Assembly (NCBI GenBank): GCA_900540805.1
Contig: UQHL01000018.1
Coordinates: forward strand, 1 to 63,969
Source of the DNA: an uncultured Eubacteriales bacterium
GTDB taxonomy: Bacteria; Bacillota; Clostridia; Christensenellales; Borkfalkiaceae
Length of the DNA: 63,969 nt
Direction of reading: 5' to 3'
The position numbers were made by a program, and so were the translations under genes. The notes beneath the pieces are model-generated. The model made no database searches, was not told the origin of the DNA, and saw nothing but the letters and a program-made list of their open reading frames with translations. Below, piece by piece: positions 1-7,487 of this stretch. Every line of letters begins with the position of its first letter. Position 1 is the first letter of the stretch.

Positions 1-47
1 GAAAGTACTTGCCGGGACACCGGCCGGGAGGATAGGGCATCGCCACT
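1..47 (+). rRNA. rrf: 5S ribosomal RNA, 3' part
   Basis: The first bases (GAAAGTACTTG ... GGGAGGATAGG) match the conserved 3' third of bacterial 5S rRNA. The 5' part lies outside the window. It is followed 46 bases later by tRNA-Asn on the same strand, the usual end of a Firmicutes rRNA operon. This fixes the left edge as core chromosome rather than mobile DNA. The exact 3' end is approximate. Confidence 0.75.
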
Positions 48-93
48 TTTCATTATTAAAATTCGATTGTTCGGCGACGGGCAGTCGAAAAAT

Positions 94-169
94 TGCTCCT
101 TAGCTCAGTCGGTAGAGCATCGGACTGTTAATCCGAGTGTCGTCAGTTCGAGCCTGACAGGAGCAGCCA
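94..169 (+). tRNA. tRNA-Asn (anticodon GTT)
   Basis: A complete cloverleaf is visible. The acceptor stem TGCTCCT (94-100) pairs with AGGAGCA (159-165), discriminator G166 is followed by an encoded CCA (167-169), and the T arm contains GTTCGAG. The anticodon is GTT at 127-129. It is the last gene of the rRNA operon. A truncated tyrosine integrase gene starts about 320 bases downstream. tRNA 3' ends are common integrase targets, but I find no second copy of this 3' end inside the window. Confidence 0.95.
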
Positions 170-190
170 TCTTTGTTGTACGAAAAAGCT
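170..190 (+). repeat. Inverted repeat copy 1 (partner at 61410-61430)
   Basis: The 21 bases directly after the tRNA CCA (TCTTTGTTGTACGAAAAAGCT, written here in two pieces: TCTTTGTTGTA, CGAAAAAGCT) recur in reverse complement at 61410-61430 with one mismatch. The two copies flank the whole mobile region. The role is unknown; chance cannot be excluded. Confidence 0.4.
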
Positions 191-200
191 ACAACAGACA

Positions 201-236
201 AAAAGCACAAGATATTGCGTATCTTGTGCTTTTTTG
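201..236 (+). terminator. Rho-independent terminator of the rRNA/tRNA operon
   Basis: AAAAGCACAAGATA (201-214) pairs with TATCTTGTGCTTTT (220-233) around a short loop and runs into a T tract. It lies 32 bases after tRNA-Asn. Confidence 0.85.
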
Positions 237-339
237 TTACTATATCTTGTGATTTTGTCGTTGGACAAAATCTTTGAATTTAACAGCTGCATTTCGGCGC
301 TTTTTTCAAAAAACAGGTCTTGAACTTACGACATATCGT

Positions 340-347
340 TTTTGCTC
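340..347. repeat. Candidate left end of the ICE (TTTTGCTC)
   Basis: TTTTGCTC here and at 61369-61376 is embedded in loosely similar flanks (CAT..CGT before it and TACT.CAA after it in both). One copy lies left of the first mobile gene and the other just after the last serine recombinase and its terminator, so they could be attL and attR. This is inference from a short match. Confidence 0.25.
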
Positions 348-380
348 GATAGGGTACTACAATTTTATAATAATTTTTAA

Positions 381-412
381 GAGAGAACAAGTTTTTAGGT
401 TCTCTCTTTTTT
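381..412 (+). terminator. Rho-independent terminator
   Basis: GAGAGAAC (381-388) pairs with GTTCTCTC (399-406), followed by a run of T. It sits in the 253-487 gap, which otherwise holds only the candidate left end of the ICE. It may insulate the element from the rRNA operon. Confidence 0.75.
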
Positions 413-487
413 GTTGCTGTTTGAGTGTAGTTTCCCCAAGGTGATAAGAAAAATTATAATTATAGTAATAACGAAAAGGAGAACAAT

Positions 488-1018
488 ATGAAATATGGAA
501 TGTGGTTGGACGAATGGTTTCGTAATTACATACAGCCGTCGTCGAAGATAAAAACTTGCGAAAGGTACTCTGAAATCATTGAGAAGCACCTGAAAGTAAA
601 ATTGGGAGAATATGAGCTTGACGAACTGACGCCGCTTGTTTTGCAGAGATATGTTACGGGGCTGATGCAGAGCGGGAATATTGTAACAGGAAAAGGTTTG
701 GCGGCGAATTCGGTGAACGGAATTATTACGGTGATACAGAATTCGCTGAAACTCGCTTACACGCTCGGAGAACTCAAAGAATACACGGCAGACAAAATCA
801 AACGCCCGAAAACGAAAGAGAAAGAAGTATCCTGTTTTTCGCTTGCCGAACAGAAGAAGATAGAGCAGGCGGCGTTATCGAGTAAGAAACGGAAATTTAT
901 CGGGATCGTGATTTGTCTTTATTCGGGTTTGCGTATCGGAGAATTGCTTGCGCTTACTTGGTCGGATATTGATTTCACGAAAGGAACGCTTGCGGTGAAC
1001 AAAACTTGCCACGACGGC
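488..1018 (+). pseudogene. Tyrosine recombinase (phage/ICE integrase), 3'-truncated
   Basis: The N-terminal SAM-like core-binding domain (about residues 1-110) and the start of the catalytic domain are present, including the first catalytic arginine region (GLRIGELLALTW). Normal sequence ends at about residue 177 (TCHDG); the remaining catalytic residues (HxxR, H, Y) are missing. The next bases belong to an IS3-family transposase, and the reading frame runs on into foreign sequence to 1087. The start codon follows AAGGAGAACAAT. It lies close to tRNA-Asn and could be the original ICE integrase or that of an older element at this site. It cannot be active. Confidence 0.8.
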
Positions 1019-1803
1019 TGTATACAGGGTGATGGAAAAGCTCGGAATCAGTCATATGCCGAAGCGGAAACCGCATGGAATAACTAAGGCAGATAAGGAA
1101 TCACAGAAATCGGAAGATCTCATTAAGCGGGATTTCACGGCAGAAGCACCACTGGAGAAGTGTATAACAGATATCACTGAGATTAAGGCTGCGGACGGCA
1201 AGCTGTATGTATCGGCAATCTTTGACTGTTTTGACGTTGCAGTTGTTGGCTTAGCTATGGCAGATAATATGCGGGCTGATCTCTGCGTAGAGACGCTTGT
1301 GAATGCCTATAGAACATATCCTGACCTGAGAGGCTGCATTATCCATTCAGATCGTGGGAGTCAATACACCAGTGAAATCTATCGTAATGCCATCAGCAAA
1401 TATGGAATCATTCAGAGTATGAACAGTGCCGGAGGCAGATGTCACGATAATGCCCGCTGCGAAAGTATGTGGGCAAGGATGAAGGAGGAGCTACTTTACG
1501 GTAGGTATAACACGGAGAAGCTAACTATAGAAGAACTGAAAACGATTATCTGGCGATATTTTATGAGCTATTGGAATAATCGCAGGATCTGCACTGCAAA
1601 CGGAGGCTTACCGCCTATGGAAAAGCGACGCAGGTATGAACTTTCGGCCAAGAGAGTTGCCTGATATAGATGGAACGGTTTGCGTCGCGATCTGAAACCA
1701 ATTCGTCGCTACGCTCCTCAGTGGTTTCAGATCGGCCCCTTCGGGGCTGAAAATGTTACTAAGAAAAAATCCTTGTAAAAAAAGTGTCAACTTATCTTGA
1801 CAA
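1019..1803 (+). mobile_element. IS3-family insertion sequence remnant (3' part)
   Basis: Only the 3' part of orfB and the downstream end survive. The sequence at about 1785-1802 (TGTCAACTTATCTTGACA) is itself an inverted repeat and probably contains the terminal repeat of the IS. orfA, the N-terminal half of orfB and the left end are absent, so the left border at 1018/1019 is a deletion or recombination junction with the integrase gene and not a clean insertion. The tet region begins immediately to the right, which suggests that this IS arrived with, or helped to recruit, the tet segment. Confidence 0.7.
1029..1664 (+). pseudogene. IS3-family transposase OrfB, 5'-truncated
   Basis: About 211 residues remain with the rve/DDE core: the first Asp in TDITE, the second in IHSDRGSQYTS and the Glu in DNARCESMWARMKEEL, plus the typical C-terminal YWNNRRICTANGG segment. 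In-frame sequence extends back to about 1020, where the integrase gene is interrupted, so this is an internal fragment of a protein about one third longer. The N-terminal HTH_21 segment and the OrfA coding region are missing, so it should be inactive. Confidence 0.85.
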
Positions 1804-1825
1804 TTTCAAACTGATGTGATATAAT
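1797..1825 (+). promoter_or_regulatory. Promoter of the tet leader and gene
   Basis: TTGACA (1797-1802), 17-base spacer, TATAAT (1820-1825). The -35 box coincides with the apparent outer end of the IS3 remnant, so this may be a hybrid promoter with -35 from the IS and -10 from the tet segment. The alternative is that it is the native tet promoter and the IS end lies further left. Confidence 0.75.
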
Positions 1826-1855
1826 AGTTTCATTCCAGAAAAGGAGTAAAAAAAT

Positions 1856-1879
1856 ATGCGGCAAGGTATTCTTAAATAA
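1856..1879 (+). CDS. tet leader peptide (7 aa)
   Basis: AAGGAG (1841-1846) precedes ATG of a 7-residue reading frame, MRQGILK. It lies between the promoter and two terminator-like hairpins. This is the layout of tet(M)/tet(O)-type attenuation, in which ribosome stalling or slow translation under tetracycline permits read-through. Confidence 0.6.
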   Translation: MRQGILK

Positions 1880-1914
1880 AACTATAATCAAATAGTGGGA
1901 ACAAAGGATTATGA

Positions 1915-1943
1915 TAGTCCCTTTTGTAGGGGCTTAGTTTTTT
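1915..1943 (+). terminator. First attenuator hairpin upstream of tet
   Basis: AGTCCC (1915-1920) pairs with GGGGCT (1929-1934) and is followed by TTAGTTTTTT. It is about 35 bases after the leader peptide stop. Confidence 0.6.
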
Positions 1944-2049
1944 GTACCCAATTTAACAATACTTTTGCCTTATCAATTTTGACATATCCCCAAAAACAGC
2001 ACTCACAAACAGGTGTATGCTGTATATGTGTATGTCCGCAAATTATAAT

Positions 2050-2086
2050 CCCCAGTGGTAAAAGTATTTTACTGCTGGGGATTTTT
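2050..2086 (+). terminator. Second attenuator hairpin upstream of tet
   Basis: CCCCAGT (2050-2056) pairs with the CTGGGG side (2075-2080) through a long stem and is followed by ATTTTT. It ends 34 bases before the tet start codon. Together with the hairpin at 1915 it matches the leader organisation of ribosomal-protection tet genes. Confidence 0.7.
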
Positions 2087-2120
2087 ATGCCCTTTAGGGC
2101 TGTAAAAGGAGGACAATCAC

Positions 2121-4040
2121 ATGAAAATAATAAATATTGGCATCCTTGCCCATGTAGACGCAGGAAAAACAACATTGACGGAAAGCCTGCTATACACCAG
2201 TGGAGCGATTGCGGAACAAGGAAACGTGGATAAAGGAACTACAAGAACAGACACTATGATTTTGGAACGGCAACGTGGAATTACCATTCAGACAGCAGTT
2301 ACTTCTTTTTGCTGGAATGATTATAAAATCAACATCGTGGACACTCCCGGTCATATGGATTTTTTAACCGAAGCATACCGATCTTTATCTGTCCTTGACG
2401 GAGCTGTTTTAGTCATTTCGGCAAAAGACGGCGTACAGGCACAGACACGTATATTATTCAATGCGCTTCAGAAGATGAACATCCCGACAATCATCTTCGT
2501 AAATAAGATAGACCAAAATGGAATCGACCTGCGGCGTGTTTACCAAAGCATCAAAGATAAACTTACCAGTGATATGATTGTCATGCAGGAGGTTGCCTTG
2601 TCGCCCAAGATAACCATAACCGATATTTCTGATTTGGACAAATGGGATATTGTTATTTCTGGAAGCGATGAACTGTTAGAACGATATGTTGCAGAGGATC
2701 CTTTGGATATACAGGAATTACAATATGAAAAGTGCAAAAGAACCAGATGCTGCTCTTTGTTTCCTGTTTATCATGGGAGTGCAAAAGACAATTTAGGAAC
2801 AGAAAAACTGATCGAAGCGATTACAGAAACTTTCATTACAGAAACAGACGATATTCAGTCTGAATTATGTGGATATGTTTTTAAGGTTGAGTATACAGAC
2901 CGGAAAAAACGGCTTACTTATTTACGCCTGTATCATGGGACGCTCCATTTACGGGATGAGCTGCCGCTGTCAAAAAAGAAAAAAATAAAGATTACAGAAA
3001 TGTGTATTCCGTTAAATGGTGAAATCGTCCCGGCTGACCATGCTGATCCGGGAGAAATTGTTGTTTTAGCTGATGATACTTTGAAACTGAACGACATTCT
3101 GGGAAACGAAAAACTCTTACCTCAAAAAACACGGATCGATGATCCCATGCCATTACTTCGGACAACCGTAGAGCCGCAAAAGCCGGAGCAAAGGGAAGCC
3201 CTGTTAAATGCCCTCGTAGAGATCGCTGATACAGATCCTCTTTTGCATTTTGACATTGATACTGTTACCCATGAGATCATGTTATCTTTTTTGGGAAAAG
3301 TACAGTTAGAAGTTATTTGTTCGCTATTAGAAGAAAAATATCATGTGGGCGTGGTTACGAAAGAGCCTTCGGTTATTTATCTGGAAAGACCGCAAAAAAA
3401 AGCGAGCTGCACGATTCATATTGAAGTGCCGCCGAATCCGTTTTGGGCATCTATTGGTTTGACTGTAACACCGCTTCCTATTGGAAGCGGAACACAATAT
3501 AAAAGCGAGGTATCTCTCGGATATTTAAACCAAAGTTTTCAAAATGCCGTCATGGAGGGGGTGCGTTATGGAATGGAGCAGGGCTTATATGGCTGGGGAG
3601 TGACAGACTGCCAAATTTGTTTTGATTATGGAGTTTATTACAGTCCGGTCAGTACCCCCGCTGATTTTCGTTTTCTTGCACCTATCGTGTTGGAACAGGC
3701 ATTGAAAAAAGCAGGAACACAGCTGTTGGAACCATACCTTTCCTTTACTCTTTTTGCGCCGCAGGAATATCTTTCACGGGCTTATAATGACGCACCAAAG
3801 TATTGCGCAATAATTGAATCAACCAGACTTGAAAAAGATGAAGTTATTTTTAAGGGGGAAATCCCTGCCCGTTGTATCGGTGAATATAGGAATGATTTGA
3901 ATTTTTATACAAATGGAAGAAGTGTTTGTATTACAGAATTAAAAGGGTATCAGGAAACTTCCGGCGAGCCTGTGTTTCAGCCACGCCGCCCGAACAGCCG
4001 TTTAGATAAGGTTCGCCATATGTTTCAGAAGATAATGTAA
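2121..4040 (+). CDS. tet: Tetracycline resistance ribosomal protection protein (Tet(M)/Tet(O)/Tet(W)/Tet(32) class)
   Basis: A 639-residue translational GTPase of the EF-G-like class that removes tetracycline from the ribosome. Visible: the G1 loop AHVDAGKT (about residues 10-17), G2 region RGITIQT, G3 DTPGH, G4 NKID, an EF-G domain IV-like region with YYSPVSTPADFR, and the class C-terminal segment QPRRPNSRLDKVRHMF. Length is exactly that of Tet(M)/(O)/(W). The start follows AAAGGAGG. Blocks resemble Tet(W) and others Tet(32)/Tet(O), so a mosaic or less common allele is possible and I do not assign one. It is controlled by the leader peptide and two hairpins upstream. It is cargo dropped between an integrase fragment and a kinase fragment, not part of the conjugation operons. 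Confidence 0.95.
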   Translation: MKIINIGILAHVDAGKTTLTESLLYTSGAIAEQGNVDKGTTRTDTMILERQRGITIQTAVTSFCWNDYKINIVDTPGHMDFLTEAYRSLSVLDGAVLVISAKDGVQAQTRILFNALQKMNIPTIIFVNKIDQNGIDLRRVYQSIKDKLTSDMIVMQEVALSPKITITDISDLDKWDIVISGSDELLERYVAEDPLDIQELQYEKCKRTRCCSLFPVYHGSAKDNLGTEKLIEAITETFITETDDIQSELCGYVFKVEYTDRKKRLTYLRLYHGTLHLRDELPLSKKKKIKITEMCIPLNGEIVPADHADPGEIVVLADDTLKLNDILGNEKLLPQKTRIDDPMPLLRTTVEPQKPEQREALLNALVEIADTDPLLHFDIDTVTHEIMLSFLGKVQLEVICSLLEEKYHVGVVTKEPSVIYLERPQKKASCTIHIEVPPNPFWASIGLTVTPLPIGSGTQYKSEVSLGYLNQSFQNAVMEGVRYGMEQGLYGWGVTDCQICFDYGVYYSPVSTPADFRFLAPIVLEQALKKAGTQLLEPYLSFTLFAPQEYLSRAYNDAPKYCAIIESTRLEKDEVIFKGEIPARCIGEYRNDLNFYTNGRSVCITELKGYQETSGEPVFQPRRPNSRLDKVRHMFQKIM

Positions 4041-4042
4041 TG

Positions 4043-4082
4043 TCTTGCGCAATGCAAGCGTTCATTGCTTGCTATTGCGCAA
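4043..4082. repeat. Inverted repeat downstream of tet
   Basis: TTGCGCAAT ... ATTGCGCAA with inner GCAAGC ... GCTTGC. It could form a strong hairpin directly after the tet stop codon but has no T tract, so it may stabilise the mRNA end rather than terminate. Confidence 0.45.
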
Positions 4083-4121
4083 TATCATTGATAAAATCAG
4101 TATTAGAGAGGAGGAACTATT

Positions 4122-4220
4122 TTGAACTGGAAACAGACGGATATTACAACAGGAAAGCAAAAGTTTTGCAGCATTACAAAAATAAAAGCCTATACCATTT
4201 TGGGAAGAATAGATATATAA
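4122..4220 (+). pseudogene. 32-codon remnant downstream of tet, possibly 5' end of a tetracycline efflux gene
   Basis: GAGGAGGA precedes a TTG-initiated frame of 32 codons (LNWKQTD ... KAYTILGRIDI) ending at TAA 4218-4220. An efflux gene of the Tet(40)/TetA(P) type often follows Tet ribosomal-protection genes in gut Firmicutes, and the KIKAYTILGRI segment looks like the N-terminus of such a transporter. Everything after the first segment is missing. The frame stops almost exactly where the histidine-kinase fragment begins, so this is the right-hand junction of the tet insertion. The efflux identity is inference from position and a short motif. Confidence 0.35.
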
Positions 4221-4470
4221 TAGTCGAGGCGACAACGATCAGAAATTATGGAGGGTAACAAAGCACGGCGGAGCAAAAACAATGACGGTGTCGGTACAAA
4301 AGAAAGATGGTGTTCGTCGCTTCGTTTTTGCAAACGACGGGACTTGCGAAGGAGAAGTCGTCTTTGGAGGAGGACTTCATACCCTTGAAAAAATGGTCAG
4401 CGATATTGGCGGAAAACTGACCGTTGAAAATAACGACGGTTTTGCCGTCGTATTGGAGGTGAAAGAGTAA
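4213..4470 (+). pseudogene. Sensor histidine kinase, 3' fragment (ATPase domain)
   Basis: The open frame from about 4213 reads through a degraded N-box (KLWRVTKHGGAKTMTVSV) to a G-box (GGGLHTLEKMV) and the closing GGKLTVENNDGFAVVLEV of a HATPase_c domain. The best internal ATG is 4282. The sensor region, His-containing dimerisation domain and the key N-box Asn are missing. It is joined on the left to the tet segment. Its stop overlaps the response regulator start (TAATG), so it was the kinase partner in a two-gene operon of the DegS/LiaS (HPK7) type. Confidence 0.7.
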
Positions 4471-5108
4471 TGCCATATAACGTTCTTATTGTAGAAGATC
4501 AGGAAATGCCCAAGCAGTTATTTGAAATATTCGTCAATTCAAGCGAAAATTACGTACACGTTGCATCCCTTTCCGACGCGTCGCTTGCTCCGACGGTTTG
4601 CCGCACGCGCAAGGTCGATTTGGTTTTGATGGACGTATGTACGGCGCAAAACAGCAGCGGGTTGGACGCTGCCGAGCAGATAAAAAAAGAAGTACCGTCG
4701 GTCAAAATCATTATTGTTACTTCCATGCCCGAATTTTCGTGGATCAAACGAGCAAAAGAAATCGGGGTGGATTCGTTCTGGTATAAAGACGTCAATCAGG
4801 AAACCATTTTAGCAGTGATGGACCGCACGATGCAAGGCGAGAATATCTACCCGGACAATACCCCGTGTATAAAACTCGGGTACACCACCAATCACGACCT
4901 GACGGAACGGGAATTGCAAATATTAAAAGCGATGATGTCGGGCGATAGCAATGCGCAGATAGCCGAAAGATTGTGTATTTCGTCCGGAACGGTAAAACGG
5001 CATATTGAAAATATGCTTGTTAAAACAGGGTTCCACACCCGCACGGAACTCGTGGCGGAAGCAGGTCGCCTCGGAATTGTCATACGATTGGAGAAAGACG
5101 GTTTCTAA
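4470..5108 (+). CDS. LuxR/NarL-family response regulator
   Basis: A 212-residue regulator. The receiver domain (about 1-120) has acidic pocket residues E9 and D10, phospho-acceptor D55 in LVLMDV, the VTS switch and the lysine of FWYKD. A C-terminal LuxR-type HTH follows (LTERELQILKAMMSG ... IAERLCISSGTVKRHIENML, about 148-195). Its ATG overlaps the stop of the upstream kinase fragment by one base, showing former translational coupling. With the cognate kinase decapitated by the tet insertion, the regulator is an orphan. It may be unphosphorylated, use small phosphodonors or be driven by another kinase. Targets are unknown. Confidence 0.9.
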   Translation: MPYNVLIVEDQEMPKQLFEIFVNSSENYVHVASLSDASLAPTVCRTRKVDLVLMDVCTAQNSSGLDAAEQIKKEVPSVKIIIVTSMPEFSWIKRAKEIGVDSFWYKDVNQETILAVMDRTMQGENIYPDNTPCIKLGYTTNHDLTERELQILKAMMSGDSNAQIAERLCISSGTVKRHIENMLVKTGFHTRTELVAEAGRLGIVIRLEKDGF

Positions 5109-5190
5109 ATTTGCAAAAGCCTCTGTCTTGAAGAGAATAATCTATCAACGCATCTCGCTAATCGCCGATAAAGCAGAAAGGAGAATATGT

Positions 5191-6279
5191 ATGAAAAAGA
5201 CATTTTTATGTTTTATAGCAACTTTATTGATTCTTATAAGCGGAATATCTCTTGTCGGTTGCGACATGGGAACGGGCACTCCTGCCATTCCCGACTATAA
5301 CGCCGACGTTCAAGTTGTTGAGCCTGAAAATATTGACGTCGAGAATTTCATCGCAGAAGAAGATACGACGTACTACACTTCGCCCGGGTTCTCTTTGTGG
5401 ATGGAAGTAAACGGTGCGTTTATGGAGATGGACTACTTCTCTCTTGACGGGGATAAGCGTGTTTACGATAACTTGTACTTTTATGTTGACGATTATTTTT
5501 ATATCGTTACCGACGACTATAAAGATTTATACGCATCGCTCGGCGATAGCGCCGATTTGGAGTACGCCGAAGAAGAAAAAGAGCAAGGTTACGATATTCA
5601 AATTAACGTAAAAAAAGCGGGTATTTACAAACTTACCTTTGACGTTAAAACGCTAAAATTCGATATGGAATACAAAGCGGAAATCGAAACACCCGTATAT
5701 TATTCTATTAGAAATTGCAGTATTTACAGCAAAGCGACAAGTTGGGTGGAAATGAGCGTAAACCCTGCCAATGTAGACGAGTTCGTTATCAGTAATTTCA
5801 GCATAGGTGCAGGAGAAACTGTAAGCTTCTACAATAACGTGCACGTTAGCAATTACAAGGTAACTTTAGATGAAAGTATAAACAACAAACTTGCATCGGC
5901 AAGAAAAACGATCGTTACGGTAAACGTCGGCGGTCTTTATAATGTGTATATCAATAAAAAAACTTACGTCGTGCGCCTTGAGCTGCTCAATCCCGACACG
6001 GCTACATACAGTTGCGTTTATTACGACGGTACGGATTTTATCACGTTACAGCCTTACGAATCAGACGTTCCTTACGTTTTCCGTCAAAGAATAGTCGTAA
6101 CGACGCAGTACACCACGAGAATACCGGATTTTCATACGGCAAAATACAGAACGTATGATTTGACCGTCGTGGACACTATGAACGTGCTGATGAGCAATTA
6201 TTTTAAGCAACCCGGAACGTACGACGTGATTGTCAACTTAAAAACATTTGAAATTACCGCGGAGCTGTTACCCGAATAA
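5191..6279 (+). CDS. Putative lipoprotein of unknown function
   Basis: A 362-residue secreted protein. The start at 5191 (after AAAGGAGAATATGT) gives a lipoprotein signal: MKK, hydrophobic core LCFIATLLILISGISL, lipobox LVGC with the lipidated cysteine at about residue 24. The in-frame stretch from 5005 is read-through of the regulator gene and is not coding. The mature part is acidic and Tyr-rich and appears to contain several beta-rich repeats of about 90-100 residues (each ending with a phrase such as GIYKLTFDVKTLKFDM, GLYNVYINKKTYVVRLELL, GTYDVIVNLKTFEITAELL). No known domain recognised. Being directly downstream of the regulator, it may be its target. Confidence 0.75.
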   Translation: MKKTFLCFIATLLILISGISLVGCDMGTGTPAIPDYNADVQVVEPENIDVENFIAEEDTTYYTSPGFSLWMEVNGAFMEMDYFSLDGDKRVYDNLYFYVDDYFYIVTDDYKDLYASLGDSADLEYAEEEKEQGYDIQINVKKAGIYKLTFDVKTLKFDMEYKAEIETPVYYSIRNCSIYSKATSWVEMSVNPANVDEFVISNFSIGAGETVSFYNNVHVSNYKVTLDESINNKLASARKTIVTVNVGGLYNVYINKKTYVVRLELLNPDTATYSCVYYDGTDFITLQPYESDVPYVFRQRIVVTTQYTTRIPDFHTAKYRTYDLTVVDTMNVLMSNYFKQPGTYDVIVNLKTFEITAELLPE

Positions 6280-6327
6280 ATACTGTAATAACGACAATCC
6301 ATTTACGTTTAATTCAAGGAGAATCCT

Positions 6328-7305
6328 ATGGCAAACGACGTACATAAAATCAAATTGCTTGTTCTATGGGATATTCTGTGTAAAAACACAGACGAAAATC
6401 ACGCAATGAACGCAGACGAGATACGCGAAGAACTTGCAAAACGCGGAATCAGCGTAATGCGCAAAGTGGTTGCAACGGACATAGCCGCATTAAATAAATA
6501 CGGTTATGAGGTTTTATCCTATAAGAAAAAGTATTACTATTATTACGTCGTAAGCCGTCCGCTTGAAACGGCGGAAGTCGTTATGCTTGCAGACATCATC
6601 AAGGCGTCCAAACTGACTTCTACGCAGAAAAATATAATGATAGAAAAATTGTCAGGCACGTTGTGTTCCCATCAGGCGGAGAATCTTTCAAAGCATATTA
6701 TTTCGTTGGATAAAAGCAGAAAAGGAAGTTCGTCTCTGATTTACAACGTGGATGCCATAGAGCGCGGAATAGAAGAAAACAAGCAAATTTCTTTCTTGTA
6801 TTTCGACTATGACGAGAAGCACAAAAAAGTCTATCGAAAGAACGGCGACAGATATACGGTCAATCCTGCGTTTATGGTGTGGAACAGAGATAATTATTAT
6901 ATGTTGTGTTTCTCAAACGGACACGACGATATGGTAACGTACCGCCTTGACAAAATGGAGAACGTAAAGGTCGAAGAAGCGGAGCGCGAACCGCACCCGG
7001 AATACGAGTTGTTCAATACGGAAGAATACCGAAAGCAGGTGTTTTCAATGTTCGGCGGAGAAACGCAAAAAGTAACTCTTCTTTTTACGCCGAAAATTCT
7101 TTCGGATATGTTCGATCGTTTCGGGGACGATATACGAATCAGGAAGATTGACGACAATACATATACGGTTGACGTAGCCGTTCAGGTATCGAAAACGTTT
7201 TTTGCGTGGATCGTCGGAACGCAGGGAAAGGTAAAAATCAAAGCTCCTGAAAAGGTAGTTACGGAGTTTTCAGACTTTGTAGCAAAGATAAAAGAAGTAT
7301 ATTAG
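6328..7305 (+). CDS. WYL-domain transcriptional regulator
   Basis: A 325-residue protein with an N-terminal winged HTH of the DeoR type (about 1-75, MNADEIREELAKRGISVMRKVVATDIAALNKYGY), a WYL core (about 150-220, with the VNPAFMVWNRDNYYMLCF strand) and a C-terminal WCX-like segment (about 250-325). WYL proteins sense nucleic-acid or nucleotide ligands and often regulate defence, DNA-damage or mobile-element functions. The start follows AAGGAGAATCCT. It stands alone between the lipoprotein and a terminator at 7320. Target unknown; control of element genes is plausible. Confidence 0.85.
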   Translation: MANDVHKIKLLVLWDILCKNTDENHAMNADEIREELAKRGISVMRKVVATDIAALNKYGYEVLSYKKKYYYYYVVSRPLETAEVVMLADIIKASKLTSTQKNIMIEKLSGTLCSHQAENLSKHIISLDKSRKGSSSLIYNVDAIERGIEENKQISFLYFDYDEKHKKVYRKNGDRYTVNPAFMVWNRDNYYMLCFSNGHDDMVTYRLDKMENVKVEEAEREPHPEYELFNTEEYRKQVFSMFGGETQKVTLLFTPKILSDMFDRFGDDIRIRKIDDNTYTVDVAVQVSKTFFAWIVGTQGKVKIKAPEKVVTEFSDFVAKIKEVY

Positions 7306-7319
7306 CCCGTAAAAAAGAT

Positions 7320-7349
7320 GCTCTCACTTCGGTGGGAGCAAATTTTTTT
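7320..7349 (+). terminator. Rho-independent terminator after the WYL regulator
   Basis: GCTCTCAC (7320-7327), TTCG loop, GTGGGAGC (7332-7339), then AAATTTTTTT. Confidence 0.9.
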
Positions 7350-7400
7350 GAAAAAATTCATAAAAAAGTCTTTCAATGCCAAATTTTTGGAACTGAAAAT

Positions 7401-7429
7401 TTGAAATAATCAAAAAGAAATGGTATAAT
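7401..7429 (+). promoter_or_regulatory. Promoter of the LexA-like gene
   Basis: TTGAAA (7401-7406), 17-base spacer, TATAAT (7424-7429), ending about 58 bases before the start codon at 7488. Confidence 0.8.
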
Positions 7430-7487
7430 ACGCTCACAACCTAAATTGAACGCAAAGTTCAATATAAGAACAAAAGAGGACTTACCA

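Noticed and set aside
94..169. tRNA-Asn 3' end as the ICE attachment site
   Set aside because: No second copy of the tRNA 3' end was found near 61-64 kb; only GTTCGAG at about 63811 matches, which is too short.
67..252. 61-residue frame across tRNA-Asn
   Set aside because: It reads through a tRNA and a terminator; no RBS and no protein-like composition.
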